A stretch of 23,667 nucleotides of DNA from Gallionellaceae bacterium (GCA_003151655.1 PLYB01000244.1:14626-38292); one strand, 5' to 3'; shown: positions 1 to 7,477, numbered from the stretch's first letter. Made by a program: numbers and translations. Notes: generated by a model not told the origin, from the sequence alone.

Positions 1-2
1 TG

Positions 3-467
3 GCGCGGCGCATCGTGCGCATGGCGTGGGAAGATATCGGTCTTGCTGATCCGCGTGCCATGCAGATGACCAACGATGCCGCCGCCACCTACGAACGCCT
101 CGGTTCGCCCGAGGGTGAATTGGCGCTGGCGCAAGCAGTGATCTATCTCGCTATTGCTGCCAAGTCGAATGCGGGCTACGTCGCGTATAATGCCGCCCGC
201 GCCTTCGTCAGTCAGGACGGTTCGCGCGAAGTGCCGCTGCACTTACGCAATGCACCAACCAAATTGATGAAAGAGTTGGATTACGGCAAAGACTACCGTT
301 ACGCGCACAACGAGGCAGACGGTTATGCAGCGGGAGAGAATTATTTCCCCGACGGCATGCCCGCAGTGAGCTTTTACGAACCGACGGATCGAGGGCTGGA
401 AGCAAAGATTTCAGAAAAACTGGCGCATTTGCGAGAGCTAGATGTGAAGGAAAAAAATAAAATGTAG
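3..467 (+). CDS. rarA: Replication-associated recombination protein A (RarA/MgsA), 3' part only
   Basis: The reading frame is open from the first base of the window, so the gene is cut by the window edge and only about 154 C-terminal residues are present. The visible part begins with ARRIVRMAWEDIGLADPRAM, which matches the sensor-2/C-terminal segment of RarA AAA+ ATPases (usual form RR..R.ASEDIG.ADPRAL). The tetramerisation/MgsA C-terminal domain follows, with HLRNAPTKLMKELDYGKDYRYAH. RarA acts at stalled replication forks; the Walker motifs lie outside the window. Ser is replaced by Trp in the SEDIG motif. serS follows 73 bp downstream in the same direction, an order (rarA-serS) also found in Escherichia coli. 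The TAG stop codon lies inside the left end of a dispersed repeat (464-523). Confidence 0.93.
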   Translation, partial: ARRIVRMAWEDIGLADPRAMQMTNDAAATYERLGSPEGELALAQAVIYLAIAAKSNAGYVAYNAARAFVSQDGSREVPLHLRNAPTKLMKELDYGKDYRYAHNEADGYAAGENYFPDGMPAVSFYEPTDRGLEAKISEKLAHLRELDVKEKNKM

Positions 468-523
468 GGTGAGTAACCCGCCGTTTTGTTTGATGGGTAT
501 CGTTTCACTTCACCCATCCTACG
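464..523. repeat. 60-bp imperfect inverted repeat between rarA and serS
   Basis: The left end GTAGGGTGAGT (464-474) and the reverse complement of the right end, GTAGGATGGGT (512-522), agree at 9 of 11 positions. Internal GGGT/ACCC blocks suggest further pairing. GTAGG(A/G)TGGGT ends are typical of short dispersed extragenic repeats in Beta- and Gammaproteobacteria; that assignment is from memory of the pattern, not from a search. The rarA stop codon (465-467) lies in the left end. Confidence 0.5.
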
Positions 524-540
524 CAAATATTGGAGATCAA

Positions 541-1890
541 ATGTTAGACATACAAACATTACGTAATGACTTGGCTGCGGTGGCGGCACGTTTGGCGACA
601 CGCGGTTATGACCTAGAAACCGCAAAGTTCGAGCAACTGGAGGCAGAGCGCAAGACGATTCAGACGCGCACGCAAGAGTTGCAAGCCAAGCGCAATGCCT
701 CTTCCAAGTTGATCGGGCAAGCCAAGGCTAGGGGCGAAGATGTGTCGGCCATCATGGCTGAGGTGGGTGCACTGGGCGATGAGTTGAAGCAGCTTGAGGC
801 GAAGTTGCCGCAAGTGTTGCAAGAGATGGATGCGTTCTTGTCTGTTATTCCCAATACGCCGCACGCGACTGTGCCGGAGGGCAAATCGGAAGCCGATAAT
901 CTTGAAGTGCGCAAAGTCGGCGTGCCAACCAAGTTCGAATTTGAAGTAAAAGATCACGTCAGTATCGGCGAGGGTCTGAATGGTTTGGATTTCGAAACAG
1001 CGACCAAGATTGCCGGTGCGCGTTTTTCATTGTTAAAAGGTCCGCTGGCAAGGTTGCATCGCGCGCTTGCCCAATTCATGCTGGATACGCACACGGAAAA
1101 GCACGGCTACACCGAGACCTATGTGCCTTACTTGGTGAATGCGGAGTCGATGCGCGGCACCGGGCAGTTGCCGAAATTTGAGAGCGATTTATTTAAAATT
1201 GCCAATAGTTTGATTCCGCTGACCGGATATATTGCTTCCGGCAAAGAAGAAAGCGTTGCCGATGTCGCTAATCAGGCCGCCAAGGACTTTTACCTGATCC
1301 CCACTGCCGAAGTCCCCGTCACCAACATGGTGCGCGATACGATTACGCCGTTGGAAAAACTGCCAATGAAGTTCGTGGCGCACACCCCTTGCTTCCGTAG
1401 CGAGGCCGGTTCTTACGGACGCGACACGCGCGGCATGATCCGCCAGCATCAGTTCGACAAGGTGGAGTTGGTGCAGATGGTGCATCCGGAAAAATCTTAT
1501 GAGGCGCTGGAAGAGTTGCTCGGTCACGCCGAGACTATTTTGAAAATGCTCGGCCTGCCGTACCGTGTGGTGAAGCTGTGTACCGGCGACATGGGTTTCT
1601 CTGCCGCGACCACTTACGATATCGAAGTGTGGTTGCCCGCGCAAAATACTTACCGCGAAATCTCATCCTGTTCCAACTTTGAAGCGTTCCAGGCACGCCG
1701 CATGCAAGCGCGTTTCCGCAATGCGCAAGGCAAGCCGGAGTTGTTGCATACGCTCAATGGTTCCGGCTTGGCTGTTGGTCGTACACTGGTTGCGGTGTTG
1801 GAAAATTACCAGCAGGCAGATGGCAGCGTGCGGGTGCCGGAAGTGCTGCGTCCCTACATGGGCGGACTCACCTCTATCAATGCAAGCTAG
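541..1890 (+). CDS. serS: Seryl-tRNA synthetase (class II)
   Basis: A cytoplasmic enzyme that charges tRNA-Ser with serine. The chosen ATG gives 449 residues starting MLDIQTLRND, the usual SerRS N terminus, and is preceded by GGAG (533-536); an in-frame extension upstream to 469 runs through the dispersed repeat and is not credible. Residues 1-105 form the tRNA-binding coiled-coil arm. Class II motif 2 is visible as FRSEAGSYGRDTRG (285-298) and motif 3 as GSGLAVGRTLVAVLENYQ near the C terminus. TAEVP (255-259), which helps bind serine, is present. A segment of about 25 residues (221-246, IANSLIPLTGYIASGKEESV...) sits just before DFYLIPTAE, making the protein longer than the roughly 430-residue E. 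coli enzyme. The last 14 bp overlap the 3' end of the convergent mltF gene. Confidence 0.97.
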   Translation: MLDIQTLRNDLAAVAARLATRGYDLETAKFEQLEAERKTIQTRTQELQAKRNASSKLIGQAKARGEDVSAIMAEVGALGDELKQLEAKLPQVLQEMDAFLSVIPNTPHATVPEGKSEADNLEVRKVGVPTKFEFEVKDHVSIGEGLNGLDFETATKIAGARFSLLKGPLARLHRALAQFMLDTHTEKHGYTETYVPYLVNAESMRGTGQLPKFESDLFKIANSLIPLTGYIASGKEESVADVANQAAKDFYLIPTAEVPVTNMVRDTITPLEKLPMKFVAHTPCFRSEAGSYGRDTRGMIRQHQFDKVELVQMVHPEKSYEALEELLGHAETILKMLGLPYRVVKLCTGDMGFSAATTYDIEVWLPAQNTYREISSCSNFEAFQARRMQARFRNAQGKPELLHTLNGSGLAVGRTLVAVLENYQQADGSVRVPEVLRPYMGGLTSINAS

Positions 1891-3274
1891 GTATTTGGCC
1901 AAGTTGCGGGAGGTGTAAGCCGAGGAATGGGGCGGTGGGCAAGTGCAGGATTTCTTCCGGTGCCAAGCGATTGAGCATGTCGTAATACAGGCGCACCGTC
2001 TCAACTAAAATCACCGCTTCGCCGCCGCGTGCCTGACCGTGTTTAGCCTGTTCGAAAAAGGCGGGGCGGGAAAGCAAGGGCATCATCTTTCGCACATCCG
2101 ACCATACATCCGGATTTAAGTTGGACTTTACCGCCAGAACGCGCGCGTCCTCCAAATGCCCCATGCCCTGATTGTAAGCAGCCAGCGCCATCCAGGTTCG
2201 CTCCTTATCGTCTATGCGATCCGGCAAGGACTCTTTGAGCAGTTGCAGATACTTTGCTCCCGCAATGATGCTGTCATGCGCATCCAGACGGTCATTGAGG
2301 TTCATGCGGTCCGCCGTGTCGTCAGTTAGCATCATCATGCCGCGCACATGGGTGTAGGAAGTGGCGAGAGGATCCCAGTGCGATTCCTGATAAGCCAGCG
2401 CGGCGAGCAGTTGCCATTCGATACCGGTTAATGTCGCAGCCTCTTCGAACCAGCGTTTAAAGTGCGGCAATACAGTGCGCGTCTTGCTCACGAAGGCAAC
2501 CGCATCTACTGATTCCAGGCGTTCGTTGTGGCCGTAATGACGGTCGATCAAAAGAGCCAGGGTGCCGTTCTTTTTAATGGTCTCAAAAAAATCACTGGCC
2601 GCATTAAATAGCTCCGAATCGACATCGCTGGCAAAGCCCCAAGCCAGATGGGACTGTGTGTTTAAATCAAATACATCGTCAAGTTGCGGATAAAAGTTGC
2701 GTGCGGTGGCAATTTGTTCTTCGTTGGCCACAGTGCAATCAGTCTTGCCCTCGGCCACCTCCTTCAGCAGGTCGGGAACTGACAGTTGATGCCGGACATC
2801 CCAGTGCAAGTCGGGTTGATGTTCGGCAAGTGTGCGGAGCGCATTTTCCTGCGAAGATTCGGCTATCACCGCGAGTGAACGCTTGTTCAAATCCTTGAGC
2901 CGTTTTGGCGGCTTGTCATTACAGATGACTTGCTCGCTCAATGTTTGATATGAAGTGCCGAAGCGCAGTGCCGATGGCGAGGAATTGCTGCGCAGGCCGG
3001 CAGCAGCCATGTGTACTTTATGGGTGGCGAGCGCCTGAGCGATCTGGTCGTAATCCATCGTCACAGGCTTTACTTTCAGGTGTAGCCGCTGCGCGAACAG
3101 GGTTGCCAGTTCCAGTTCAAATTTGGCATCGACATCCAATTCCGAGGGGGGGAGTGCCACGAACAACTCCCCTTTGTGCCAGTCGGGAGCCGGTCTCGTC
3201 ACCATAAAAGTCACCCACAGGCCGATGCCGATGATGATGAAAGTGATGATTTTCCAAGAGAGCACTTTGCGCAT
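1877..3274 (-). CDS. mltF: Membrane-bound lytic murein transglycosylase F-type protein
   Basis: Predicted to cleave peptidoglycan glycosidic bonds, forming 1,6-anhydromuramic ends, at the periplasmic face of the envelope. From the ATG at 3274 the protein has 465 residues: a membrane anchor (about 4-26, WKIITFIIIGIGLWVTFMV), a periplasmic solute-binding-protein-3-like domain (about 35-260), and an SLT lysozyme-like domain (about 275-420). The catalytic Glu is in AALAYQESHWDP (Glu297). GMMMLTDDTA and AAYNQGMGHL are the other conserved SLT blocks. An upstream TTG at 3304 would add ten residues but has no ribosome site; the ATG also has only a weak one, so the start is uncertain. The anchor resembles an uncleaved signal rather than a lipoprotein signal. 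It is convergent with serS and divergent from tRNA-Ser. Confidence 0.9.
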   Translation of the reverse strand: MRKVLSWKIITFIIIGIGLWVTFMVTRPAPDWHKGELFVALPPSELDVDAKFELELATLFAQRLHLKVKPVTMDYDQIAQALATHKVHMAAAGLRSNSSPSALRFGTSYQTLSEQVICNDKPPKRLKDLNKRSLAVIAESSQENALRTLAEHQPDLHWDVRHQLSVPDLLKEVAEGKTDCTVANEEQIATARNFYPQLDDVFDLNTQSHLAWGFASDVDSELFNAASDFFETIKKNGTLALLIDRHYGHNERLESVDAVAFVSKTRTVLPHFKRWFEEAATLTGIEWQLLAALAYQESHWDPLATSYTHVRGMMMLTDDTADRMNLNDRLDAHDSIIAGAKYLQLLKESLPDRIDDKERTWMALAAYNQGMGHLEDARVLAVKSNLNPDVWSDVRKMMPLLSRPAFFEQAKHGQARGGEAVILVETVRLYYDMLNRLAPEEILHLPTAPFLGLHLPQLGQIPSLH

Positions 3275-3343
3275 GGAAACATTCTGCCCGATTTTTGCCT
3301 CCAACTGGTAAAATGCGTACTGTCTTGTGACGAACGAGACTTC

Positions 3344-3434
<91 letters not shown>

Positions 3435-3490
3435 GCACTACCCTTGCTTAGAAAACAATTGGTTGCCTGCTTGTCTTCACTATGCTGCCG

Positions 3491-3503
3491 TACCGGTGCG
3501 GTA
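3491..3503. terminator. Weak hairpin between tRNA-Ser and the convergent reductase gene
   Basis: TACCG-GTG-CGGTA forms a 5-bp stem, followed on the plus strand by TTTATT. It lies between the 3' ends of two convergent units (tRNA-Ser and the gene ending at 3505) and could act as a poor bidirectional terminator. The stem is short and the T run is broken. Confidence 0.3.
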
Positions 3504-3504
3504 T

Positions 3505-4491
3505 TTATTGCGAGGTTTTTTGGGGATGGGCGATCACAAAAGGATCTGCGTAAATTTGGCTCATGGATGCCCCGGCAAAGAATGCGAGTTTTTTTCCGGT
3601 TGAGACCATATCGGGATGTCCGCAAAGAAAGATGCGCCAGCCGGAAAGATCCGGATTTTCCTGGAGAGCAACATCTTGCGCTCTCCCTGCTGCAAAACCA
3701 TGCGGTACATTTACTCCCGAAATGCACGGGGTATAAATAAAATTCTCGTGTTGCAACGACAGAGATTCTAATTCATTGATCAGGTATATGGACTTGGCTG
3801 AGTGGCCGCCGTGATAAAGTTTGATTGTGCCGCGGTGTTCTTGCAACAGGGCATCACGAATGATTCCGTATAAAGGCGACAATCCGCATCCGGTCGCAAT
3901 GAGCAACAGGTTTTGCTCGGGTTTTTCGGGTAAGTAAAAACAATCTCCGGTGGCATAAGATATCTTTACGCTATCACCAACCTTAAGCTCATGATGAACC
4001 CAATTGCTGACTTGTCCATCGGGGAGTTTTCTGATGTGAAACTGGAGATGCTCGTCAATACCGGGCACGCTCGCTAACGAATACGAACGTGAAGTCACAT
4101 CGTCTTTATATAAATTAATGAACTGACCGGCCTTATACGGCAGCTCCAAATCCGGACTTAACTTGAGGCAGATAGTCTCTGCATTTAGCGGACTGATTTC
4201 AACGACAGTGGCCAATAGACTTCCAATGCCGGACATCGGGAGAGTTACTTCCAAGTCACCATCCGGATAGCAGGTGCAAGCAAGAAAATAATTCTGAGCC
4301 GCAAGCGTGCTTTGTAAACCCTGTTGTGTAGATGCAGGAACATTACCATTGACAGCTTGCATCATGCAGGTCTGACAAAGTCCTGCGTGGCATGAAGAAG
4401 GGATGGTCACACCATGGGCAGTCAGGCAGTCGAGCACTGATTCTTGCTCTTTACACCGGTATGACTGCCCACCATAAGTAATAATGGGCAT
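3505..4491 (-). CDS. [2Fe-2S] ferredoxin / FAD / NAD(P)H oxidoreductase, likely electron donor to the adjacent haemoglobin
   Basis: A cytoplasmic electron-transfer protein of 328 residues with no signal peptide. Domains in order: a plant-type ferredoxin domain (1-85) with cluster cysteines Cys34, Cys39, Cys42 and Cys72 (Cys74 is the alternative fourth ligand); an FAD-binding barrel (about 92-190) with RSYSLAS (135-141); and an NAD(P)H-binding domain (about 193-318) with GCGLSPLYG (201-209) and CGHPDMV (290-296). The layout is that of oxygenase reductases such as methane monooxygenase component C. No oxygenase gene is nearby. It starts 14 bp after the stop codon of the truncated haemoglobin, in the same direction, and shares its promoter. 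It therefore probably re-reduces that haemoglobin, which is an inference from context. The start has no clear Shine-Dalgarno, so translational coupling is likely. Confidence 0.85.
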   Translation of the reverse strand: MPIITYGGQSYRCKEQESVLDCLTAHGVTIPSSCHAGLCQTCMMQAVNGNVPASTQQGLQSTLAAQNYFLACTCYPDGDLEVTLPMSGIGSLLATVVEISPLNAETICLKLSPDLELPYKAGQFINLYKDDVTSRSYSLASVPGIDEHLQFHIRKLPDGQVSNWVHHELKVGDSVKISYATGDCFYLPEKPEQNLLLIATGCGLSPLYGIIRDALLQEHRGTIKLYHGGHSAKSIYLINELESLSLQHENFIYTPCISGVNVPHGFAAGRAQDVALQENPDLSGWRIFLCGHPDMVSTGKKLAFFAGASMSQIYADPFVIAHPQKTSQ

Positions 4492-4505
4492 GATGTGATT
4501 GTTGC

Positions 4506-4868
4506 TTACTTGCCTAAAACGTCGTTGCGGGTGCTTTCAGCGATTGCTGCAGCTTGGGCGATCAACTCTCCGGGAACATTCAGTTCGGTGAGAGTGGCTC
4601 CCAGGTTTTCCATTACCGCGTCAAAATGTGAGTCGTTCAGACCTTGTTTAACCAAGTGTGCATGTCCCTTACGCATATCTTCGCCGCTGTAATTATTCGG
4701 ACCGCCAAACGCCACTGTTAAAAATGCTTTTTGTTTGGAGGCTTGCTTAGCCATGTCAACGCCATCAAAGAAATGTTTGATGCGATCATCTTGCAGAACT
4801 TTGCGATAGAAAATATCAACCGCTGCATTCACTGCGCCTTCACCACCAATTTTCTCGTACAAGCTCAT
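4506..4868 (-). CDS. glbN: Group I truncated haemoglobin (GlbN type)
   Basis: A small cytoplasmic haem protein of the 2-on-2 fold, expected to bind O2 and NO and, with a reductase, to oxidise NO to nitrate. The ATG at 4868 gives 120 residues (MSLYEKIGGE) with AAGGAG eight bases upstream; a GTG three codons earlier overlaps that ribosome site and is rejected. Family landmarks seen: FY with Tyr21 (B10), Gln46 (E11), the FGGPNNYSGEDM loop (54-65) and proximal His69 (F8) in MRKGHAHL. The Tyr-B10/Gln-E11 pair is the one that supports NO dioxygenation in Mycobacterium GlbN. It is followed 14 bp later by a reductase gene. Its promoter overlaps an NsrR-like operator at 5001-5023, which suggests induction by NO. 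Confidence 0.9.
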   Translation of the reverse strand: MSLYEKIGGEGAVNAAVDIFYRKVLQDDRIKHFFDGVDMAKQASKQKAFLTVAFGGPNNYSGEDMRKGHAHLVKQGLNDSHFDAVMENLGATLTELNVPGELIAQAAAIAESTRNDVLGK

Positions 4869-5000
4869 ATCTAACACTCCTTAAGATTTCGTTAACCAGC
4901 GATTTGCTGCAAAAGTGCAGCGGGGACTAAACATGCGTAAGCGATAAATGTATGCATTTCTGCCATTTCGAAGCAAAGGGAACTTTGGTCTGAATTGATA

Positions 5001-5023
5001 AATATGTATACAGGATGCATCTT
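5001..5023 (-). promoter_or_regulatory. NsrR-like operator for the haemoglobin-reductase unit
   Basis: Compared with the proteobacterial NsrR consensus (half-sites AAGATGYAT and ATRCATCTT in a 23-bp palindrome), this site matches at 17 of 22 informative positions. The right half is perfect on the plus strand (ATGCATCTT, 5015-5023); the left half is AATATGTAT. Its first bases overlap the -10 box of the leftward promoter, the classic position for repression. NsrR is an Fe-S repressor that releases DNA when it meets NO. No nsrR gene is in the window. Confidence 0.65.
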
Positions 5024-5048
5024 ATGTGAAGGGTTTGTTTATTGTCAA
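5019..5048 (-). promoter_or_regulatory. Leftward sigma-70 promoter for glbN-reductase
   Basis: On the minus strand, TTGACA (5048-5043) is followed after 18 bp by TAAGAT (5024-5019). Transcription would begin near 5012 and leave a leader of about 140 nt before the ATG at 4868. The -10 box overlaps the NsrR-like operator. Confidence 0.6.
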
Positions 5049-5178
5049 GCCGGAGCGCTAAGGAAAGTTGAATTGGCCGGCTTAATTAGGCAATCTTCCC
5101 CCGTCAGCGTTAAACATTACATAATAAAATCATATGGTAATGATTTTTATTGGTTGATTTATGAGAGATTGCCATTTA

Positions 5179-5201
5179 AAGATGTATGCCAAATAAATTT
5201 T
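5179..5201 (+). promoter_or_regulatory. NsrR-like operator for ncgABC-nirK
   Basis: The left half is a perfect AAGATGTAT (5179-5187), followed by GCC and AAATAAATTTT; the site matches the NsrR consensus at 18 of 22 informative positions. A weak promoter, TTGATT (5154-5159) and AAAGAT (5178-5183) with an 18-bp spacer, overlaps it with the same geometry as the haemoglobin promoter. A stronger promoter starts 4 bp downstream (5205). Either arrangement suits NO-responsive control of the ncg operon. Confidence 0.65.
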
Positions 5202-5204
5202 ATG

Positions 5205-5234
5205 TTGACAGCCGAATAGTACGCGATTTATAGT
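5205..5234 (+). promoter_or_regulatory. Strong rightward sigma-70 promoter for ncgA
   Basis: TTGACA (5205-5210), an 18-bp spacer and TATAGT (5229-5234) give 11 of 12 matches to consensus. The start point would be near 5241, leaving a leader of about 95 nt. The -35 box abuts the NsrR-like operator and the -10 box runs into the 19-bp palindrome. A second TTGACA at 5291-5296 lies too close to the start codon to be the main promoter. Confidence 0.55.
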
Positions 5235-5251
5235 GCGACAAATTGTCGCAC
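5233..5251. promoter_or_regulatory. Perfect 19-bp palindrome over the ncgA start point
   Basis: GTGCGACAAATTGTCGCAC is a perfect inverted repeat with 9-bp arms around A5242. It overlaps the -10 box and the predicted start of transcription. There is no T run after it, so it is not an intrinsic terminator. The core GCGAC-N5-GTCGC fits the loose recognition pattern of RegA/PrrA/RoxR-type redox response regulators (GCGNC...GNCGC). Protein identity is inference; the symmetry is direct observation. Confidence 0.55.
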
Positions 5252-5335
5252 CCCTAGCGGGTGAGGAGGTTGGGTTTGACTCCATTTTTTTTGACAAAAT
5301 TAATGTATTAACCATATATCTTTAAGGGGGCAATC

Positions 5336-6385
5336 ATGAAATGGTCAGTTGCGTTAGCAGTGATATTTGTTTCAGCGATGGGAATGTTGCCAGTATCTGT
5401 TTGGGCGGATGCACGTGAATTCAACATGACCATAGATGAGGTGACGATTGAAGTTGCCCCCGGTTTTACCAACAAGGTTTTTGCTTTTAACGGCCAAGTT
5501 CCGGGGCCGCTCATTCACGTTAAAGAGGGTGACGATGTCACCGTTCATGTAACCAACAACACGGCGCTGGCGCACACCATGCACTGGCACGGCGTTAACC
5601 AGACCGGAACATGGAAGAACGACGGTGTACCCAATGTGACTCAGCCGCAGATTGAACCGGGTGCAACTTTCACCTATAAGTTCAAGGTGGATCGCCCCGG
5701 TAGTCTTTGGTATCACTGTCATGTCAACGTGTGGGAACATGTGGCAACGCGCGGCATGTGGGGGCCGTTGATCATTGATCCAAAGAATCCGAGCGATCTG
5801 GAAAAGAAGGTCACCAAAGATGTCATCATGATGATGAGCACTTGGGAGTCTCCTTATAAAGATACTTATGGCAAGGGCGGTACTCCACAGGATGTGTCTG
5901 ACTATTTTTCTGTGAATGGCAGATCATTTCCTACAACTCAGCCGGTCAGAGTGAAGAAGGGTGATTTAGTGCGCTTCCGCATGATTGGAGCCGGGGACGA
6001 AGTACATGAAATGCATCTGCATGGGCATGACCAGCTGATCGCTTTCAAGGACGGTTACCCGCTCCCGATGCCGTATTACGACGACACAACGCCGGTTGGT
6101 CCTGGAGAGCGTTACGACTCCTTCGTTGAAATGAATAATCCTGGCCGATTTATCTTCCACGACCATGTGGACAAACATATGTCAAACAACGGCGCCATGC
6201 TTGGAGGGCCTGTGACGATCATCGAATATGAAGGCATCCCGGCAGACTCATGGTATGCATGGAAAGATATTGTTTATATTCCAGATTTCTTTTACAGCGA
6301 ATCGATGAAGAAGGGCTACGGCATGTTCCTCAATCCTGCCTTTCAAGGTAAGCCAATTGAACAGGGCAGGAGGCATAGGCAATGA
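5336..6385 (+). CDS. ncgA: Two-domain multicopper oxidase NcgA
   Basis: A periplasmic blue copper oxidase, first gene of an ncgABC-nirK operon. The ATG follows AAGGGGG at 6-bp spacing. A signal peptide (MKWSVALAVIFVSAMGMLPVSVWA, 1-24) is cleaved before DAREF. Domain 1 (about 27-150) carries HWHG (83-86) and HCH (127-129), with His135 and Met141 completing a type 1 copper site with Cys128. Domain 2 (about 160-300) carries HLHG (227-230) and HDH (275-277) for the trinuclear cluster but no Cys, so type 1 copper is only in domain 1 (type C two-domain oxidase, as reported for Nitrosomonas europaea). The physiological substrate is unsettled; in Nitrosomonas the ncg genes are tied to nitrite/NO tolerance. 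The last 4 bp overlap ncgB. Confidence 0.9.
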   Translation: MKWSVALAVIFVSAMGMLPVSVWADAREFNMTIDEVTIEVAPGFTNKVFAFNGQVPGPLIHVKEGDDVTVHVTNNTALAHTMHWHGVNQTGTWKNDGVPNVTQPQIEPGATFTYKFKVDRPGSLWYHCHVNVWEHVATRGMWGPLIIDPKNPSDLEKKVTKDVIMMMSTWESPYKDTYGKGGTPQDVSDYFSVNGRSFPTTQPVRVKKGDLVRFRMIGAGDEVHEMHLHGHDQLIAFKDGYPLPMPYYDDTTPVGPGERYDSFVEMNNPGRFIFHDHVDKHMSNNGAMLGGPVTIIEYEGIPADSWYAWKDIVYIPDFFYSESMKKGYGMFLNPAFQGKPIEQGRRHRQ

Positions 6386-7065
6386 TGCACAAGTTCATTC
6401 TGGCTAGCGTGCTGGCTTTCTCGGCTACAGCCTTTGCTGCGGAGGGAAGTTTGCAAAAGGAATGCGCTTCCTGCCACAACATTTCGGGGCCGGTTGCACA
6501 AACTCTGAAGCAGGCTTTCGCGAAAAAAGGTCCCGACCTTTCTTATGCGGGCAACAAGTACCGTCAGGATTGGATAGTGTCATGGCTGCAAAAACCGACA
6601 CGCATCCGTCCTGCCGGAATGGTTTACGGCGATCACATCAAGCACGGGGCGAAGAGCGATGAGATTGACCCGTCCACGCTCGCCAATCACAAAGCACTGT
6701 CCACGGCTGACGCCACAGCCGTAGCCGCCGAACTCATGCAGCTCAAGCCGCACAGCGACTTGCTCGCCAAAGAAAAAATCGAGCCGGGCACGATCACCAA
6801 GCAGGACGGCGAAATGAATTTTGACAAGTTCTGGGGCTGCATGGCCTGCCACTTGATTGAGCCTGAGTACGGTGGTTTATCCGGCCCCGAGTTATATACG
6901 GCGGCCAAGCGTTTGCAACCCGAATTCATCGCCAGCTTTATCCGCAACCCGCAGGCGTGGGAACCAAAAACCTGGATGCCCAACAAGGGGGCTTCGGACG
7001 GCTTTATTGTGAAAATGGTGCGCTATTTCGATGTGCTGAGCAAGGAGTCCGCAAATGCACAATAA
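6382..7065 (+). CDS. ncgB: Dihaem cytochrome c NcgB
   Basis: A periplasmic electron carrier of 227 residues. AGGAGG (6368-6373) lies 8 bp before the first of two adjacent ATGs; the second (6385) is an equally possible start. The signal peptide ends at AFA-AEG (about residue 20). Two c-type haem sites are visible, CASCH (28-32) and CMACH (153-157), each heading one half of the protein. Likely axial Met ligands are Met80 (RPAGMVYG) and Met199 (TWMPNKG). The ATG overlaps the ncgA stop codon and the 3' end overlaps ncgC by 11 bp, so the three genes are tightly coupled. By analogy with Nitrosomonas ncgB, it probably passes electrons among NcgA, NcgC and NirK. Confidence 0.88.
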   Translation: MMHKFILASVLAFSATAFAAEGSLQKECASCHNISGPVAQTLKQAFAKKGPDLSYAGNKYRQDWIVSWLQKPTRIRPAGMVYGDHIKHGAKSDEIDPSTLANHKALSTADATAVAAELMQLKPHSDLLAKEKIEPGTITKQDGEMNFDKFWGCMACHLIEPEYGGLSGPELYTAAKRLQPEFIASFIRNPQAWEPKTWMPNKGASDGFIVKMVRYFDVLSKESANAQ

Positions 7066-7417
7066 ATTATTTTTCAAACTATTGTTCACAACCTTACTGG
7101 TTGTATCCATTCAGGCGCAGGCCAAAGAAACGGCCGCCGATAACTACAAAGCCTATTGCGTGCAGTGTCACGGTATGGAGGGCAACGGCAAGGGCGTAAA
7201 TATTCGCGACATGTCAGTGCAGCCGCGCGACCATACCGATGCCAAGGCAATGTCAGGACGCTCGGATGATCAGTTGTTCAAAGTTATCAAGGAAGGCGGT
7301 ACCTCCATCAGCAAATCGATTTTGATGCCGAATTGGGATGGAGTGTTGAGTGATGAAGAAATTCGAGACATGGTTGTGCATTTGCGCACTTTATGCAAAT
7401 GCAAATTCGGGTCTTGA
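7055..7417 (+). CDS. ncgC: Monohaem cytochrome c NcgC
   Basis: A periplasmic class I cytochrome c of 120 residues. A signal peptide ends around IQAQA-KE (residue 23). One haem site, CVQCHG (35-40), is near the mature N terminus, and a Met in SILMPNWDG (about Met91) is the likely sixth ligand. The start is supported by AAGGAG ten bases upstream, inside the end of ncgB. The C terminus carries an unusual LCKCKFGS with two further cysteines, not part of a haem motif. It is the third gene of the ncg operon; a 60-bp gap with its own ribosome site separates it from nirK. It is the best candidate in this operon for direct donation to NirK, which is inference. Confidence 0.87.
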   Translation: MHNKLFFKLLFTTLLVVSIQAQAKETAADNYKAYCVQCHGMEGNGKGVNIRDMSVQPRDHTDAKAMSGRSDDQLFKVIKEGGTSISKSILMPNWDGVLSDEEIRDMVVHLRTLCKCKFGS

Positions 7418-7477
7418 TAGCAGTGAGTAGTTGGGGTGTTAAGAGGTTGCAGTTAACTTATATAGAGGGGAAGACAC

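Noticed and set aside
1189..1644. Long minus-strand frame inside serS
   Set aside because: It is a shadow of serS with no domain and no ribosome site. The same reasoning removes the opposite-strand frames within cusA, nirK and the chemoreceptor gene.
4946..4959. A third possible NsrR site in the haemoglobin leader (AAATGTATGCATTT)
   Set aside because: Only the central ATGCAT-like symmetry fits; the second half-site does not match the consensus at the required spacing.
5291..5320. TTGACA and TATATC as the main ncgA promoter
   Set aside because: Transcription would start at the ribosome site, leaving almost no leader; the promoter at 5205-5234 is better.
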